Virus record (IMG/VR): IMGVR_UViG_3300035670_010555
Location: 105,855-169,854 of that record
Length of the DNA stretch: 64,000 bases
Reading direction: 5' to 3' (one strand)
Source of the DNA: a virus
The position numbers and the translations under genes were made by a program. Numbering within the stretch: position 1 is the first letter of the stretch; every line of letters starts with the position of its first letter. Shown here piece after piece: positions 18,286 through 26,713 of the stretch. Below the pieces are notes generated by a model, which saw nothing but the letters and a program-made list of their open reading frames with translations, searched no databases and was not told the DNA's origin.

Positions 18286-19119
18286 TCAAAACGGATGAAA
18301 CTGTCCTCTTGGTACTGACTTTTTGAAATGTAATTTATAACCCAACTCTTCAATCATTTTTCTTCCCATTTCTATACCGTTGAATACGTCCTCGATGATT
18401 ACATATTCTTCAGGACTATGATAATCATAATAACCAATAGAAAAATTAATACAAGAAAAATCGAATTTACTTCTCAAAGCATAAACGTCAGTATATGGGT
18501 GAACCATATATCGCATTTGTTCGGTAATCATTCCTTCAGTCAAAACTTTATCAATTTTTTCGAAGAACTCGGTACCTCTGTCGAATAACACTTGCCCAAA
18601 ACATGTCTCAGTAATCATCCAATTTTCCGGAGCATCGAACTGAATACCATATCCAACATTTTCAAAAAATTTGGAATCGGCCGCTTTTGAACCATGGCAT
18701 CCAGTTTCTTCTGAAACAAAGAATGCTGCTTTAAGGTATGGTAATTCTTTTAGTAAAGTTAAACAAGCAAACACTCCACACTTATCGTCTCCTCCAATAC
18801 CTGTCGGCATCTCGTTATCATTGAATGCCTTTAACGCTGGTTTCAATTCCCCTTGAGCGTTTTTTAACATCATTTCTTTAACGTTGATTGTATCAATATG
18901 GTGAACTGTATCGGTATGCGATATTACACAAGGAAAATAAAAATCTTCGGGAAGTTCAGTTGTTTCTTTTTTGGTTGCGTAGATATTCATTTTGTCATCA
19001 ACATAATGTTCTATATTGTTTTCGGTTAACCAATTAACCAAAAATTCAACCATACGATGTTCTTGGTAAGTTTTTGTGGGTACGCTCAAAACTTCTTTGA
19101 GTAACGTTATATCTTTCAT
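18286..19119 (-). CDS. M20-family metallopeptidase-like protein
   Basis: A 277-residue protein with metal-site motifs of the M20/M42 aminopeptidase and tripeptidase families: SHTD (67-70), GIGGDDKCG (107-115), and EET (137-139) followed by a Cys/His segment. It is shorter than PepT (about 400), lacking most of the lid domain. It would cleave short peptides, for example products of ClpP, in the cytosol. The minus strand has TATCTTTG 5 nt before the start, fitting the host -7 element. Confidence 0.75.
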   Translation of the reverse strand: MKDITLLKEVLSVPTKTYQEHRMVEFLVNWLTENNIEHYVDDKMNIYATKKETTELPEDFYFPCVISHTDTVHHIDTINVKEMMLKNAQGELKPALKAFNDNEMPTGIGGDDKCGVFACLTLLKELPYLKAAFFVSEETGCHGSKAADSKFFENVGYGIQFDAPENWMITETCFGQVLFDRGTEFFEKIDKVLTEGMITEQMRYMVHPYTDVYALRSKFDFSCINFSIGYYDYHSPEEYVIIEDVFNGIEMGRKMIEELGYKLHFKKSVPRGQFHPF

Positions 19120-19123
19120 TTTA

Positions 19124-19137
19124 CAAAGATATAAATA
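19124..19137 (-). promoter_or_regulatory. Combined TATTTAT / TATCTTTG promoter elements
   Basis: The minus strand reads TATTTAT at 19131-19137 running into TATCTTTG at 19124-19131, 4-12 nt before the ATG of the M20-like gene. Confidence 0.35.
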
Positions 19138-19139
19138 AA

Positions 19140-20183
19140 TTAGATTTCATCCAAACTAAATAATGAAGGTTGGTATAATAAATTGTAAAAATTTTGTTCA
19201 CTCATTAATATACTTTTTTGCTTCAATCCCTTTGATAATGTTACCACCACTTTCATCTCAGGAAACTTAAATCCTTCAATTTTGAACCTTGTTTCTTTTT
19301 TGGGGTCTTTTGGTAAAAAGTAGTATTCTTCTTGTCTGAATTTTTTCAAAATTCTAGAAGTCATGTCAGTGAAATCTTTGAAGCTAACTCCTTCCTCTTC
19401 TCCATCTTCCTGAATCGTATCCAAAATTTCAGTAAAAATTGTGTTTGCGGTTCTATTGAAACTTGCAGAATCAAAATCATCAGGGTCTTGGTATGCATAA
19501 TAATCTTCTTGCCAACCACCTGGTGCTTGCTTTCTACCAAAAATTCTTTCTAATAATTCTTTCGAAGAAATGTGAAGGTCACCCTCGTTAATATATAATG
19601 CTATCAAGTCCGCCACCGTAATTCTAAATCCATCTGTATAAGCGTCGATACCCAACTCATCGAAATACTCATCCATCTCTTTATTCATCGCGGTCGAAAG
19701 AGATCTTTGGAACGCGTGATTTTTTTCGTAGACATAATCTTCGATGACATACTTTATTTTTTTTCCAAAATTATCCATCAATACTCGGGATAACTCTTTT
19801 CTGTATTCGTCATCTGAAAAGTCGACTTTCATGGGAAGTATTGCTCTAGAAATTTCAGATAATATTTGTTTATTTTCGTCATCTAAAGTATAGTAAAAAC
19901 TATACCCTTCCATAAAATCTTCTGTGGAGGAATAATGGTCTATAAATTCATAATCGTTATACGGGGAATTAATCACTTGATAAAACCAAACATCATCTTC
20001 CGATAATCCCAACGCCTCTAAAAATTCTTGTTGATTTTTGAACTCAACACTTATAACACTTTGACCTGGCGTATTTCGGTCCTCTCTCATGTACGAGAAT
20101 AAATCATCCGAAGATAATAATTCATCTTTAGTTATTTTTCTTTTAGCATAATTCCTTAATGATCTGAAAGTTTCGTAATTCAT
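19140..20183 (-). CDS. Hypothetical protein of 347 residues
   Basis: The start is placed at the ATG at 20183 (MNYETF); the longer frame adds six residues from the spacer. The protein is acidic and rich in Tyr, Phe and Asp, with no signal peptide. No family recognised. A TATTTAT box lies 7 nt before the start. It is divergent from the tmRNA. Confidence 0.55.
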   Translation of the reverse strand: MNYETFRSLRNYAKRKITKDELLSSDDLFSYMREDRNTPGQSVISVEFKNQQEFLEALGLSEDDVWFYQVINSPYNDYEFIDHYSSTEDFMEGYSFYYTLDDENKQILSEISRAILPMKVDFSDDEYRKELSRVLMDNFGKKIKYVIEDYVYEKNHAFQRSLSTAMNKEMDEYFDELGIDAYTDGFRITVADLIALYINEGDLHISSKELLERIFGRKQAPGGWQEDYYAYQDPDDFDSASFNRTANTIFTEILDTIQEDGEEEGVSFKDFTDMTSRILKKFRQEEYYFLPKDPKKETRFKIEGFKFPEMKVVVTLSKGLKQKSILMSEQNFYNLLYQPSLFSLDEI

Positions 20184-20206
20184 ACTACAAATAAATATCA
20201 ATTCTG

Positions 20207-20237
20207 TTGGATTTGGAAATATTTATACATACATTTG
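20207..20237 (+). promoter_or_regulatory. Promoter of the tmRNA
   Basis: TTG at 20207-20209, a 20-nt spacer, and TACATTTG at 20230-20237, an exact match to TAnnTTTG. The mature tmRNA 5' end lies 9 nt downstream, so transcription may begin almost at it. Confidence 0.6.
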
Positions 20238-20246
20238 TAAAACAAT

Positions 20247-20658
20247 GGGGTAGACAGGTATCGATTGGCATTGTTGGGGATAAGTGGCACGTAGTCAGAA
20301 TTCATCTATGACTTAAATCTATGGTGAAGAAAGTAAACGGCAATACTCTTGCTAAGATGTCTGCTCTAGGTTTAACTAGAGAAGCGTCTGTTGTAACTGC
20401 TTAATTAGTTGATACAACGTCAGGTCGAATGGGCATATAACCTAGGAACAGAAGCCCTCTAAGGTGTGATACCACCCGAAGCGTATCGAAGGTCACGTTC
20501 AGAGGACTACCTTAGTATAAGTGAACTCGACACAGTTGTTGGTAACGATGTCAAAATAGGAACCAAATATTTCGGAAGGTATAACAAACCTTGACCTAAA
20601 CGTGTAGTCATTTATTGTCAAGGTGAGCAAGACCGGAGTTCGACTCTCCGCTACTCCA
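20247..20658 (+). ncRNA. ssrA: tmRNA (transfer-messenger RNA)
   Basis: The ends form a tRNA-like domain: GGGGTAG at 20247 pairs with CTACTCC before A73 at 20658, and the T arm CGGAG-TTCGACT-CTCCG precedes it. A hairpin (GTTGTAACT paired with AGTT-TACAAC) presents a TAA stop in its loop, as in the P5 helix of tmRNAs. The frame ending there gives a tag with C-terminus TREASVVTA, much longer than the usual Bacteroidota tag of about 9 residues. A resume codon one base upstream (GGT GAA) would give a short tag GEESKRQYSC, but its stop is not in P5. The length (about 412 nt) fits bacterial tmRNA. No smpB gene is present in the window. Confidence 0.88.
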
Positions 20659-20666
20659 CCTTCAAC

Positions 20667-20698
20667 AAAAAAGGGAGTCAATAACTCCCTTTTTTATT
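20667..20698 (+). terminator. Rho-independent terminator of the tmRNA
   Basis: Perfect stem AAAAAGGGAGT / ACTCCCTTTTT with a short loop and a T-rich tail, 9 nt after the tmRNA 3' end. Confidence 0.85.
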
Positions 20699-20774
20699 TT
20701 CGAACTTGACAATTAACATAAACTTAATATTTTTAATTAAAATTTTTAATACTTATCAGTAACTTCATAATATT

Positions 20775-20828
20775 ATGAAAAAAAATTATTATAACCTTAC
20801 CACAAATAATTTTCCACAAGAAAAATAA
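20775..20828 (+). CDS. Possible 17-residue leader peptide before the TonB receptor gene
   Basis: An ATG at 20775 opens 17 codons rich in Asn, Tyr and Thr, and the TAA at 20828 is 2 nt before a strong terminator hairpin. The arrangement of promoter-like TTG (about 20706), mini-ORF, terminator and large gene resembles an attenuator. Coding is unproven. Confidence 0.25.
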   Translation: MKKNYYNLTTNNFPQEK

Positions 20829-20830
20829 GT

Positions 20831-20863
20831 TCCCGCGTATTGATTTACTCGGGATTTTTTTTT
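20831..20863 (+). terminator. Terminator or attenuator before the TonB receptor gene
   Basis: Stem TCCCG-GTA / TAC-CGGGA with one mismatch and nine T, 40 nt upstream of the receptor ATG. It would stop transcription from upstream unless read through, so it may regulate the receptor gene. Confidence 0.65.
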
Positions 20864-20903
20864 ATAAATAAACAATCAAATAAATAACAAAAAAACAAAA
20901 ACA

Positions 20904-23900
20904 ATGAAAAAAAATCTATTACAAGGGGTTTTATCATTCTTGGTTTTACTGATGTCGTTTGGACTGACGTATTCTCAAGGGGTAACAACATCAAACATTT
21001 CAGGTAAAGTTGCAACCGATACGGGTGAGACATTACCAGGGGCGTTAGTACTAGCTACTCACACTCCATCGGGAACAAAATATTCTACAGTCACTAATAA
21101 TGAAGGAAGATATTTAATTCCAAACACAAGGATTGGTGGTCCTTACACAATCACTGTATCATTCATAGGATATAGTACATCATCTACTGATGGAGTATTT
21201 TTATCTTTGGGTGTTACTTCAAATATCAATATCCAACTTAAGTCAGAAGATATTGGTATTGCGGAAGTACTTGTAATGGGAGATAAAAATCCAGTATTTA
21301 GCTCCGATAGAACTGGTGCGTCTTCTGCAATTACAAATCAAAACTTAACTAGATTACCAACCATTTCAAGAAGTATCAATGATTTTACAAGGTTATCACC
21401 ACAAGCATCAGGTAACTCTTTTGCAGGACAGGATGGTAGATTGAATAATATTACTGTTGATGGTTCTTATTTTAACAACTCATTCGGTTTGGGTTCAGGT
21501 TCTAATCCAGGTGGTAGAACAGGTGTATCTCCAATCTCTTTGGATGCTATTGACCAAATCTCAATTAACGTAGCACCTTATGATGTAAGACAAGGTAACT
21601 TCGTTGGTGCTGGTGTAAACACAGTAACTCGTTCGGGTACTAACGAACTATCTGGTTCGGTTTATGGGTTTAGTAGAAACAACAATTTAGTTGGAACTGA
21701 AGCAGGTGAAAAGAAATTTAATCCTGGGCAATTTGATTACAAACAATTCGGTTTCCGTTTAGGTGGACCAATCATTAAGGATAAATTATTCTTCTTTGGT
21801 TCATTTGAAGATGAAAAAACTACTCAACCAGGAACTACTTTTAGAGCAAACAAAGGTGGAGAACCTGCGTCTGGTAATGTTACAAGAGTATTGGCTTCTG
21901 ATTTAGACCAATTGAGTTCATTCTTAAAAACCAAATATGGATATGAGACAGGACCTTATCAGGGATACGATAACACTACCGCAGCTACCAAGTTTTTGGG
22001 TAAGATTGACTGGAACATTAGTGATAAAAACAAATTTAGTTTAAGATATACACATTTGGACTCTAATACCGATGTTCTTGCATCTGGTTCATCTTCATTA
22101 GGTTTTGGTGGAAGAAACTTTAACCTTAACGCACTTAACTTCCAAAATTCAAATTACATTATCAACGAAAACATCCGTTCAATTGTAGGTGAATTGAATA
22201 GTAGATTATCCGATAAAGTTACAAACAACTTTATTATTGGATACACTTATCAGGATGAGTCACGAGGTTCGAGAGGTGATTTCTTTCCGTTGGTGGATAT
22301 TCTTAAAGATGGAGCAACTTACACCACTTTTGGTTTTGAGGCTTTCACTCCAAGCAACGAATTGAGATACAAGACGTTCCAAATCCAAAACAACTTACAA
22401 ATCTTTAGAGATAGAAGTACTTGGACATTTGGTGGTAGTTATGAAAAATATCAATCTGAAAACGTGTTCTTTCCAGGTTCCCAATCCGCTTATGTATTTA
22501 ACTCTTTAGAAGATTTTTACGCATCTGCAGGTGGAAATGAGGATATCACACTCCGAAGATTTCAGGTTAGATACAACAACATTCCTGGTCAAGAAAAACC
22601 AGTACAACCACTTTCAGTTGATTACTTTGGTTTGTATGGACAGAATGAATTGAGAGTTAGTGATAACTTTACAACTACACTTGGATTGAGAGTTGATGTA
22701 CCCATCTTTGGTGAGACTGGATTTAGAAATACCGAAGTTGAAGGTATGAACTTTGTTGACGCAGATGGTAATACTACAAAGTATAGAACTGATAAACTAC
22801 CTGATGCAAATCTATTGTGGTCTCCACGAGTTGGTTTTAACTATGATGTAAAAGGTGATAAGACCCTTCAATTAAGAGGTGGTACCGGTATCTTTACTGG
22901 TAGACCTGCGTATGTATGGGTATCCAATCAAATCGGTAACAACGGTATCCTAACTGGATTTGAGAGATTGGATAATACTAAATCAAGACCTTTTTCACCT
23001 GATCCAGAAACTTATAAACCACAAGATGTGACAGGTGCTCCGGCTAAAAACTATGAATTGGCGCTAAGTGATACAGATTTTAAGTTTCCACAAGTATGGA
23101 GAACGAACATCGCGGTTGATAAGAAACTACCTGGCGGAATTATCGGTACAGCTGAATTCATTTACTCAAAAGATGTAAATGGAGTATCTTACCACAACGC
23201 AAACCTTGCTCCATCTAACGGAGTATTTGCAGGACCAGACCAGAGAGTAAGATGGGTTGGTGGAAACACAGCAACAAGAATTAATGGTAAGATTGATAAT
23301 GCTGTAACTTTGGGTAACCAAGCAATCGGTTCATCTTATGTAGCATCCGTTTCTTTGGAAAAACCATTTACTAATGGATTGTACGCAAAAGCAGCATACT
23401 CTTATGGTATTACCGAAAACACAGTTGATGCAGGTTCAATCGCATTCGGTTCTTGGAATAACAGACCTCATAGTGGAAACCCGAATAATAATGAATTAGG
23501 ATTATCCTCAAACTCAATGGGACATAGAGTATTTACTGCATTGAGTTACTCTAAAGATTTCTTCTCATTCGGTAATACATCCGTTGGTTTGTTTTGGGAA
23601 GGTAGAACTATCGGTAACTACTCTTATGTATATGGCGGTGACTTGAATGGAGATGGTGGATTTTCTAATGATTTGATTTACATTCACAAAGATAAGAGTG
23701 AAATGAGATTTGTACCATTCACATCTTCAGGAAAATCATTCACTGCGGAAGAACAAGCATCCGCATGGGAAGCGTTTATCCTACAAGATAAATACCTAAG
23801 TGCAAATAGAGGTTCAGTAGCGGAAAGAGGAGCGGCATTCTTACCTATGGTATTCCGTGCTGATTTCAACTTTACCCAACAACTATTCACCAACATCGGT

Positions 23901-24152
23901 GGTAAGAGAAATACCTTAGAGTTTAGAGCAGATGTTCTAAATGTTGGTAACCTATTGAATAGTGCATGGGGTGTTGGACAATTTGTAACATCTACTTCAC
24001 CATTAGTTCCAGCAGGAACAACTTCAAGTGGTGAACCACAATTCAGATTAAGAAATCTTGGTAATCAATTGATTACACAAACATTTCAACCAACCGTTGG
24101 TGTAGGAGATGTTTGGAGAGCTCAATTTGGATTGAGATATAGTTTTAATTAA
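20904..24152 (+). CDS. TonB-dependent outer-membrane receptor, Oar-like
   Basis: A 1082-residue protein with a signal peptide (to about residue 25, ending SQG). A carboxypeptidase-regulatory-like beta sandwich (about 31-112, GKVATDTGETLPGALV) is followed by a plug domain (about 125-260) with NNITVDGSYFNNSFG, and then a 22-strand-type barrel ending in the aromatic C-terminus RYSFN. This is the Oar/OmpA-like TonB-dependent receptor architecture common in Bacteroidota. The reading frame is intact. Its base composition and codon use look like those of neighbouring genes, suggesting it is not a very recent gain. A full-length receptor is unusual for a phage. Confidence 0.9.
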   Translation: MKKNLLQGVLSFLVLLMSFGLTYSQGVTTSNISGKVATDTGETLPGALVLATHTPSGTKYSTVTNNEGRYLIPNTRIGGPYTITVSFIGYSTSSTDGVFLSLGVTSNINIQLKSEDIGIAEVLVMGDKNPVFSSDRTGASSAITNQNLTRLPTISRSINDFTRLSPQASGNSFAGQDGRLNNITVDGSYFNNSFGLGSGSNPGGRTGVSPISLDAIDQISINVAPYDVRQGNFVGAGVNTVTRSGTNELSGSVYGFSRNNNLVGTEAGEKKFNPGQFDYKQFGFRLGGPIIKDKLFFFGSFEDEKTTQPGTTFRANKGGEPASGNVTRVLASDLDQLSSFLKTKYGYETGPYQGYDNTTAATKFLGKIDWNISDKNKFSLRYTHLDSNTDVLASGSSSLGFGGRNFNLNALNFQNSNYIINENIRSIVGELNSRLSDKVTNNFIIGYTYQDESRGSRGDFFPLVDILKDGATYTTFGFEAFTPSNELRYKTFQIQNNLQIFRDRSTWTFGGSYEKYQSENVFFPGSQSAYVFNSLEDFYASAGGNEDITLRRFQVRYNNIPGQEKPVQPLSVDYFGLYGQNELRVSDNFTTTLGLRVDVPIFGETGFRNTEVEGMNFVDADGNTTKYRTDKLPDANLLWSPRVGFNYDVKGDKTLQLRGGTGIFTGRPAYVWVSNQIGNNGILTGFERLDNTKSRPFSPDPETYKPQDVTGAPAKNYELALSDTDFKFPQVWRTNIAVDKKLPGGIIGTAEFIYSKDVNGVSYHNANLAPSNGVFAGPDQRVRWVGGNTATRINGKIDNAVTLGNQAIGSSYVASVSLEKPFTNGLYAKAAYSYGITENTVDAGSIAFGSWNNRPHSGNPNNNELGLSSNSMGHRVFTALSYSKDFFSFGNTSVGLFWEGRTIGNYSYVYGGDLNGDGGFSNDLIYIHKDKSEMRFVPFTSSGKSFTAEEQASAWEAFILQDKYLSANRGSVAERGAAFLPMVFRADFNFTQQLFTNIGGKRNTLEFRADVLNVGNLLNSAWGVGQFVTSTSPLVPAGTTSSGEPQFRLRNLGNQLITQTFQPTVGVGDVWRAQFGLRYSFN

Positions 24153-24158
24153 AAATTA

Positions 24159-24191
24159 AAAATCCCTCGAATATTCGGGGGATTTTTTTTA
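24159..24191 (+). terminator. Rho-independent terminator after the TonB receptor
   Basis: Stem AATCCC-CGA / TCG-GGGATT followed by eight T. Confidence 0.8.
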
Positions 24192-24201
24192 TATTTACAA
24201 A

Positions 24202-24549
24202 ATGGATATAACCAAAATACTACTAGCCACCCTCTTTATGATTTTAGGACAAATTGGGTCTTTTATGCAATTACAAGGGTCAATTAAATATGGTTGGTCG
24301 GAAAAATACCTTTGGTTACTTCTACTGTCAGGAATTCCAATCAGTTATTTATATATAAAGTCTGTAAATCTTTACGTACAAGGTTTTGGTGGCCAGATCT
24401 GGCCAAGCAGATTGGTTGGGTTTGCATTAGGTGTTGTAATATTTACAATATTGTCTTCAGTTCTTTTTCAAGAACACCTGAACCTCAAAACGGTCATAAG
24501 TTTAGTTCTTGCATTCACTATTGTTGGAATACAAATATTTTGGAAATGA
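24202..24549 (+). CDS. Small four-helix membrane protein, SMR/DMT-like
   Basis: The 115 residues contain four hydrophobic segments (about 5-25, 35-53, 67-87, 94-114). The C-terminal EHLNLKTVISLVLAFTIVG resembles the end of small multidrug-resistance and DMT-type transporters. The key Glu of EmrE-type pumps is not evident in helix 1, so transport activity is uncertain. Its stop overlaps the next ATG (ATGA). Confidence 0.6.
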   Translation: MDITKILLATLFMILGQIGSFMQLQGSIKYGWSEKYLWLLLLSGIPISYLYIKSVNLYVQGFGGQIWPSRLVGFALGVVIFTILSSVLFQEHLNLKTVISLVLAFTIVGIQIFWK

Positions 24550-25151
24550 AAGTAATATTCTTAGATAACGATGGAGTTATCTGTTTAAGTAGTAATTGGG
24601 GTTCCCGTCACAAAAAACAAAAAAAGTGGGGTGGAAGGAAACTATCCATGTCTATATCATCTATTCCTGTAGAATATCGTTTCGATAATTTTGACAAAAA
24701 GGCGGTAAAAGTTCTAAATCAAATATTAGAAACCACAGGTGCTGAAATCGTGGTTAGTTCTGATTGGAGATTACATGCCACTTTGGAAGAATTGGGAGAA
24801 TACTATACATCTCAAGGTGTCATCAAAAAACCAATCGGATTTACCGAAATATTTCACTACAAAAATTGGTTGGAAGAAGGTAGAATTCCTTCCGATTTTG
24901 ATTGGAACAGAACTGACGGTCGAGAACAAGAAAGACACTTTGAGATTAAAGATTGGTTGAAATCACATCCCGAAGTTACACATTGGGTAGCCGTTGATGA
25001 CCTTCATATGGGCATTCATGTTACAAACAGCTCTTATGGTCCATTTGACAGAGATTGGGGGTTAGAACACTTCGTATGGACACCTAGAATGTGGGAGGGT
25101 ATTAAACAAAGTGGAATTAAACAAAAAATAATAAAACATTTATTATGCTAG
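24546..25151 (+). CDS. HAD-like phosphatase-fold protein
   Basis: The start is placed at 24546, where ATGA overlaps the preceding stop; the frame open further upstream is antiphase to a membrane protein gene. The 201-residue protein begins MKVIFLDNDGVI, a HAD motif I (D..D). It continues with VVSSDWR (motif II Ser) and AVDDLHM (motif IV acidic pair). The pattern resembles the HAD_18 and RNA-repair-associated HAD group. Substrate unknown. Confidence 0.65.
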   Translation: MKVIFLDNDGVICLSSNWGSRHKKQKKWGGRKLSMSISSIPVEYRFDNFDKKAVKVLNQILETTGAEIVVSSDWRLHATLEELGEYYTSQGVIKKPIGFTEIFHYKNWLEEGRIPSDFDWNRTDGREQERHFEIKDWLKSHPEVTHWVAVDDLHMGIHVTNSSYGPFDRDWGLEHFVWTPRMWEGIKQSGIKQKIIKHLLC

Positions 25152-25339
25152 TTAACATTAAAAAAGTATTGGAAGAAAGAGGAGAAGTTGGAAAATTTGA
25201 CGGAGTTGCTCCCGAAGGGTTTGTTTTAGTTCACGAGAAAGCATTAGAACAACTTAAAGATTTTGACACATGGAAAATGTGGAAACATAATCAAATCACC
25301 ATAAAAAAATTGAATAAAACTAACTTTAATAATAGTTAA
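25145..25339 (+). CDS. Small hypothetical protein
   Basis: A 64-residue soluble protein that overlaps the HAD gene by 7 nt. It contains a GFVLVHEKALEQL segment. No family recognised. Confidence 0.5.
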   Translation: MLVNIKKVLEERGEVGKFDGVAPEGFVLVHEKALEQLKDFDTWKMWKHNQITIKKLNKTNFNNS

Positions 25340-25345
25340 TAATAT

Positions 25346-25678
25346 ATGATAGATTTTATTAAAATTTCACCCAAAAGAGATATCTTAAAAACAATAAGTT
25401 ATAGAATTGCAAGTAGTGTTATTGGTTTTTTTGTACTGTGGATCTTCTTCGGAATAATGGTGGGAGTCTCATTCAGTTTATTTGAGTTATTTTGTAAACC
25501 ATTACTATACTATATTCACGAAAGAATGTGGTATAGATATATAAAGTTCGGTGTTACAAAAGTTGAAGATCCTATTAAACCTGATTTCCGTATTATGGAT
25601 TCAATATCTACTGAGGTTGCGGAAAATGTAACAACTACAGGGCCAAAAAGATTAGTTTATACAAAGAAGACCGAATAG
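25346..25678 (+). CDS. DUF2061 membrane protein
   Basis: The 110 residues carry the DUF2061 signature: KRDILKTISYRIASS, a membrane segment, a second membrane segment ending in E-FCKPLLYYIHERMWYR. The family consists of small integral membrane proteins of unknown function, often found with sulfate-assimilation genes. Two helices are predicted, with a cytosolic tail. Confidence 0.75.
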   Translation: MIDFIKISPKRDILKTISYRIASSVIGFFVLWIFFGIMVGVSFSLFELFCKPLLYYIHERMWYRYIKFGVTKVEDPIKPDFRIMDSISTEVAENVTTTGPKRLVYTKKTE

Positions 25679-25694
25679 CTCGGTCTTTTTTTTT
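25667..25694 (+). terminator. Rho-independent terminator
   Basis: Stem AAGACCGA / TCGGTCTT with a T9 tail; the stem starts inside the last codons of the DUF2061 gene. Confidence 0.8.
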
Positions 25695-25701
25695 GTCTTG
25701 A

Positions 25702-25708
25702 TATTTAT
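25702..25708 (+). promoter_or_regulatory. TATTTAT box
   Basis: TATTTAT lies 5 nt before the ATG at 25714, right after a terminator, so this short spacer must hold any promoter for the M23 gene. Confidence 0.45.
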
Positions 25709-25713
25709 TAAGT

Positions 25714-26421
25714 ATGAGTATCGAAAAAAATATTTTTAGAATTTTAGAAGAGATTAAGAAATCGGAAGAACTTATATCAGAAGCCATCATTTTGAGTGAA
25801 TCGAGCACCTTTTCACCACCCCTTAATAAACTTAAAGTGACCTCTGGTTTCGGCCCAAGATGGGGAAAACATCATGATGGAGTTGATTTAGCGGCAGTGG
25901 ACGAACCAGTCAAATCTCTCGCAGATGGAGTTGTAGTTACAACTCATCCCGATAAATATCCTTGTGGAGGAACCATTGTCATTCAACACTCAAATGGATA
26001 TACCACAGGTTTTTGTCATATGCAAAAAATAAACGTACAAGTTGGACAAAATGTAAAAAAGGGAGATATAATCGGAATCACTGGAGGTGGCAAAAATGAT
26101 CCAGGTAAAGGTAGAAGTGATGGGAAACACTTACATTTGACTATAAGAAAAGACGGAAAACCTTTAGACCCTATGAAATTCATAGATAAAGAAGGTGTAT
26201 TAGTTGGTACAGTACCTATATCACCAATATCTGGTACTGACGTATCAACTGATTCAACATCAAGTTCGGACAGTAAAGGTACCGCACCGGAATTTGGAAT
26301 TGCTGACTTTGATTTCTTAACGGGAAATATTAAAGGGAATATTGCCGATTTTGATTTTATTAAAGGAATTAAAGAACGAAAAATTTCGGAAAATATAGAA
26401 AGAATAAAAAAAATGTTATAA
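25714..26421 (+). CDS. M23-family peptidoglycan endopeptidase
   Basis: A 235-residue protein with a LytM domain (about 38-160). Zinc ligands are visible in HHDGVD (His54 and Asp58) and HLH (139-141), with the typical SGFGPR entry. A helical N-terminus and a C-terminal repeat of IADFDF flank the domain. There is no signal peptide, so it is likely virion-borne (tail or baseplate lysin) rather than exported. It sits alone between two terminators with a TATTTAT box 5 nt before the start. Confidence 0.85.
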   Translation: MSIEKNIFRILEEIKKSEELISEAIILSESSTFSPPLNKLKVTSGFGPRWGKHHDGVDLAAVDEPVKSLADGVVVTTHPDKYPCGGTIVIQHSNGYTTGFCHMQKINVQVGQNVKKGDIIGITGGGKNDPGKGRSDGKHLHLTIRKDGKPLDPMKFIDKEGVLVGTVPISPISGTDVSTDSTSSSDSKGTAPEFGIADFDFLTGNIKGNIADFDFIKGIKERKISENIERIKKML

Positions 26422-26453
26422 AAAAACCCACCTTATGGTGGGTTATTTTTTTT
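26421..26453 (+). terminator. Bidirectional terminator
   Basis: Stem AACCCACC / GGTGGGTT with A run before and T run after it, so it can serve both the M23 gene and the converging lipoprotein gene. Confidence 0.8.
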
Positions 26454-26466
26454 GGTTAAGTTGAGA

Positions 26467-26673
26467 TTACTTTACTGCCTCACCTTGAGCGGCTTCAACT
26501 TCCACGCCTTCAGCTCCACCACCAACTTCAACTGCTACTGTGTCAGCAACAACTGCAGTTGAATCTACAACTACCTCTGTGGAATCAGCTGCAACAGTTT
26601 CAACTGCTTTACCTCCACAAGATGCAAGAATCATGGTAGAAAGGATTGCGAATACTACTAAATTTTTTTTCAT
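26467..26673 (-). CDS. Small lipoprotein
   Basis: The 68 residues comprise a signal sequence with lipobox LASC (Cys19) followed by a low-complexity Val/Ala/Asp/Glu/Thr tail. Such short lipoproteins are common in flavobacteria; the tail has no recognised fold. In a phage it could mark or shield the cell surface, but this is speculation. Confidence 0.65.
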   Translation of the reverse strand: MKKNLVVFAILSTMILASCGGKAVETVAADSTEVVVDSTAVVADTVAVEVGGGAEGVEVEAAQGEAVK

Positions 26674-26713
26674 TTTTTTGTGTTTTTTTGTTTTTTATTT
26701 AATTTACGAACTA

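Noticed and set aside
20320-20353. Short tmRNA tag GEESKRQYSC
   Set aside because: It starts at the E. coli-like spacing, but its stop is upstream of P5, and the P5 loop presents the stop of the other frame. Kept only as an alternative.
20904-24152. Window taken as bacterial chromosome because of the TonB receptor
   Set aside because: Phage head genes, tRNA array, lysis genes and small coupled genes lie on both sides with the same composition and promoter motifs.
24294-24545. N-terminal extension of the HAD-like gene
   Set aside because: It lies out of frame inside the membrane protein gene and has no protein-like pattern; the ATG at 24546 with ATGA overlap is the better start.
24202-24549. 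Definite multidrug pump of the SMR family
   Set aside because: Four helices and a similar C-terminus are present, but the essential Glu of SMR pumps is not evident, so only a loose similarity is claimed.
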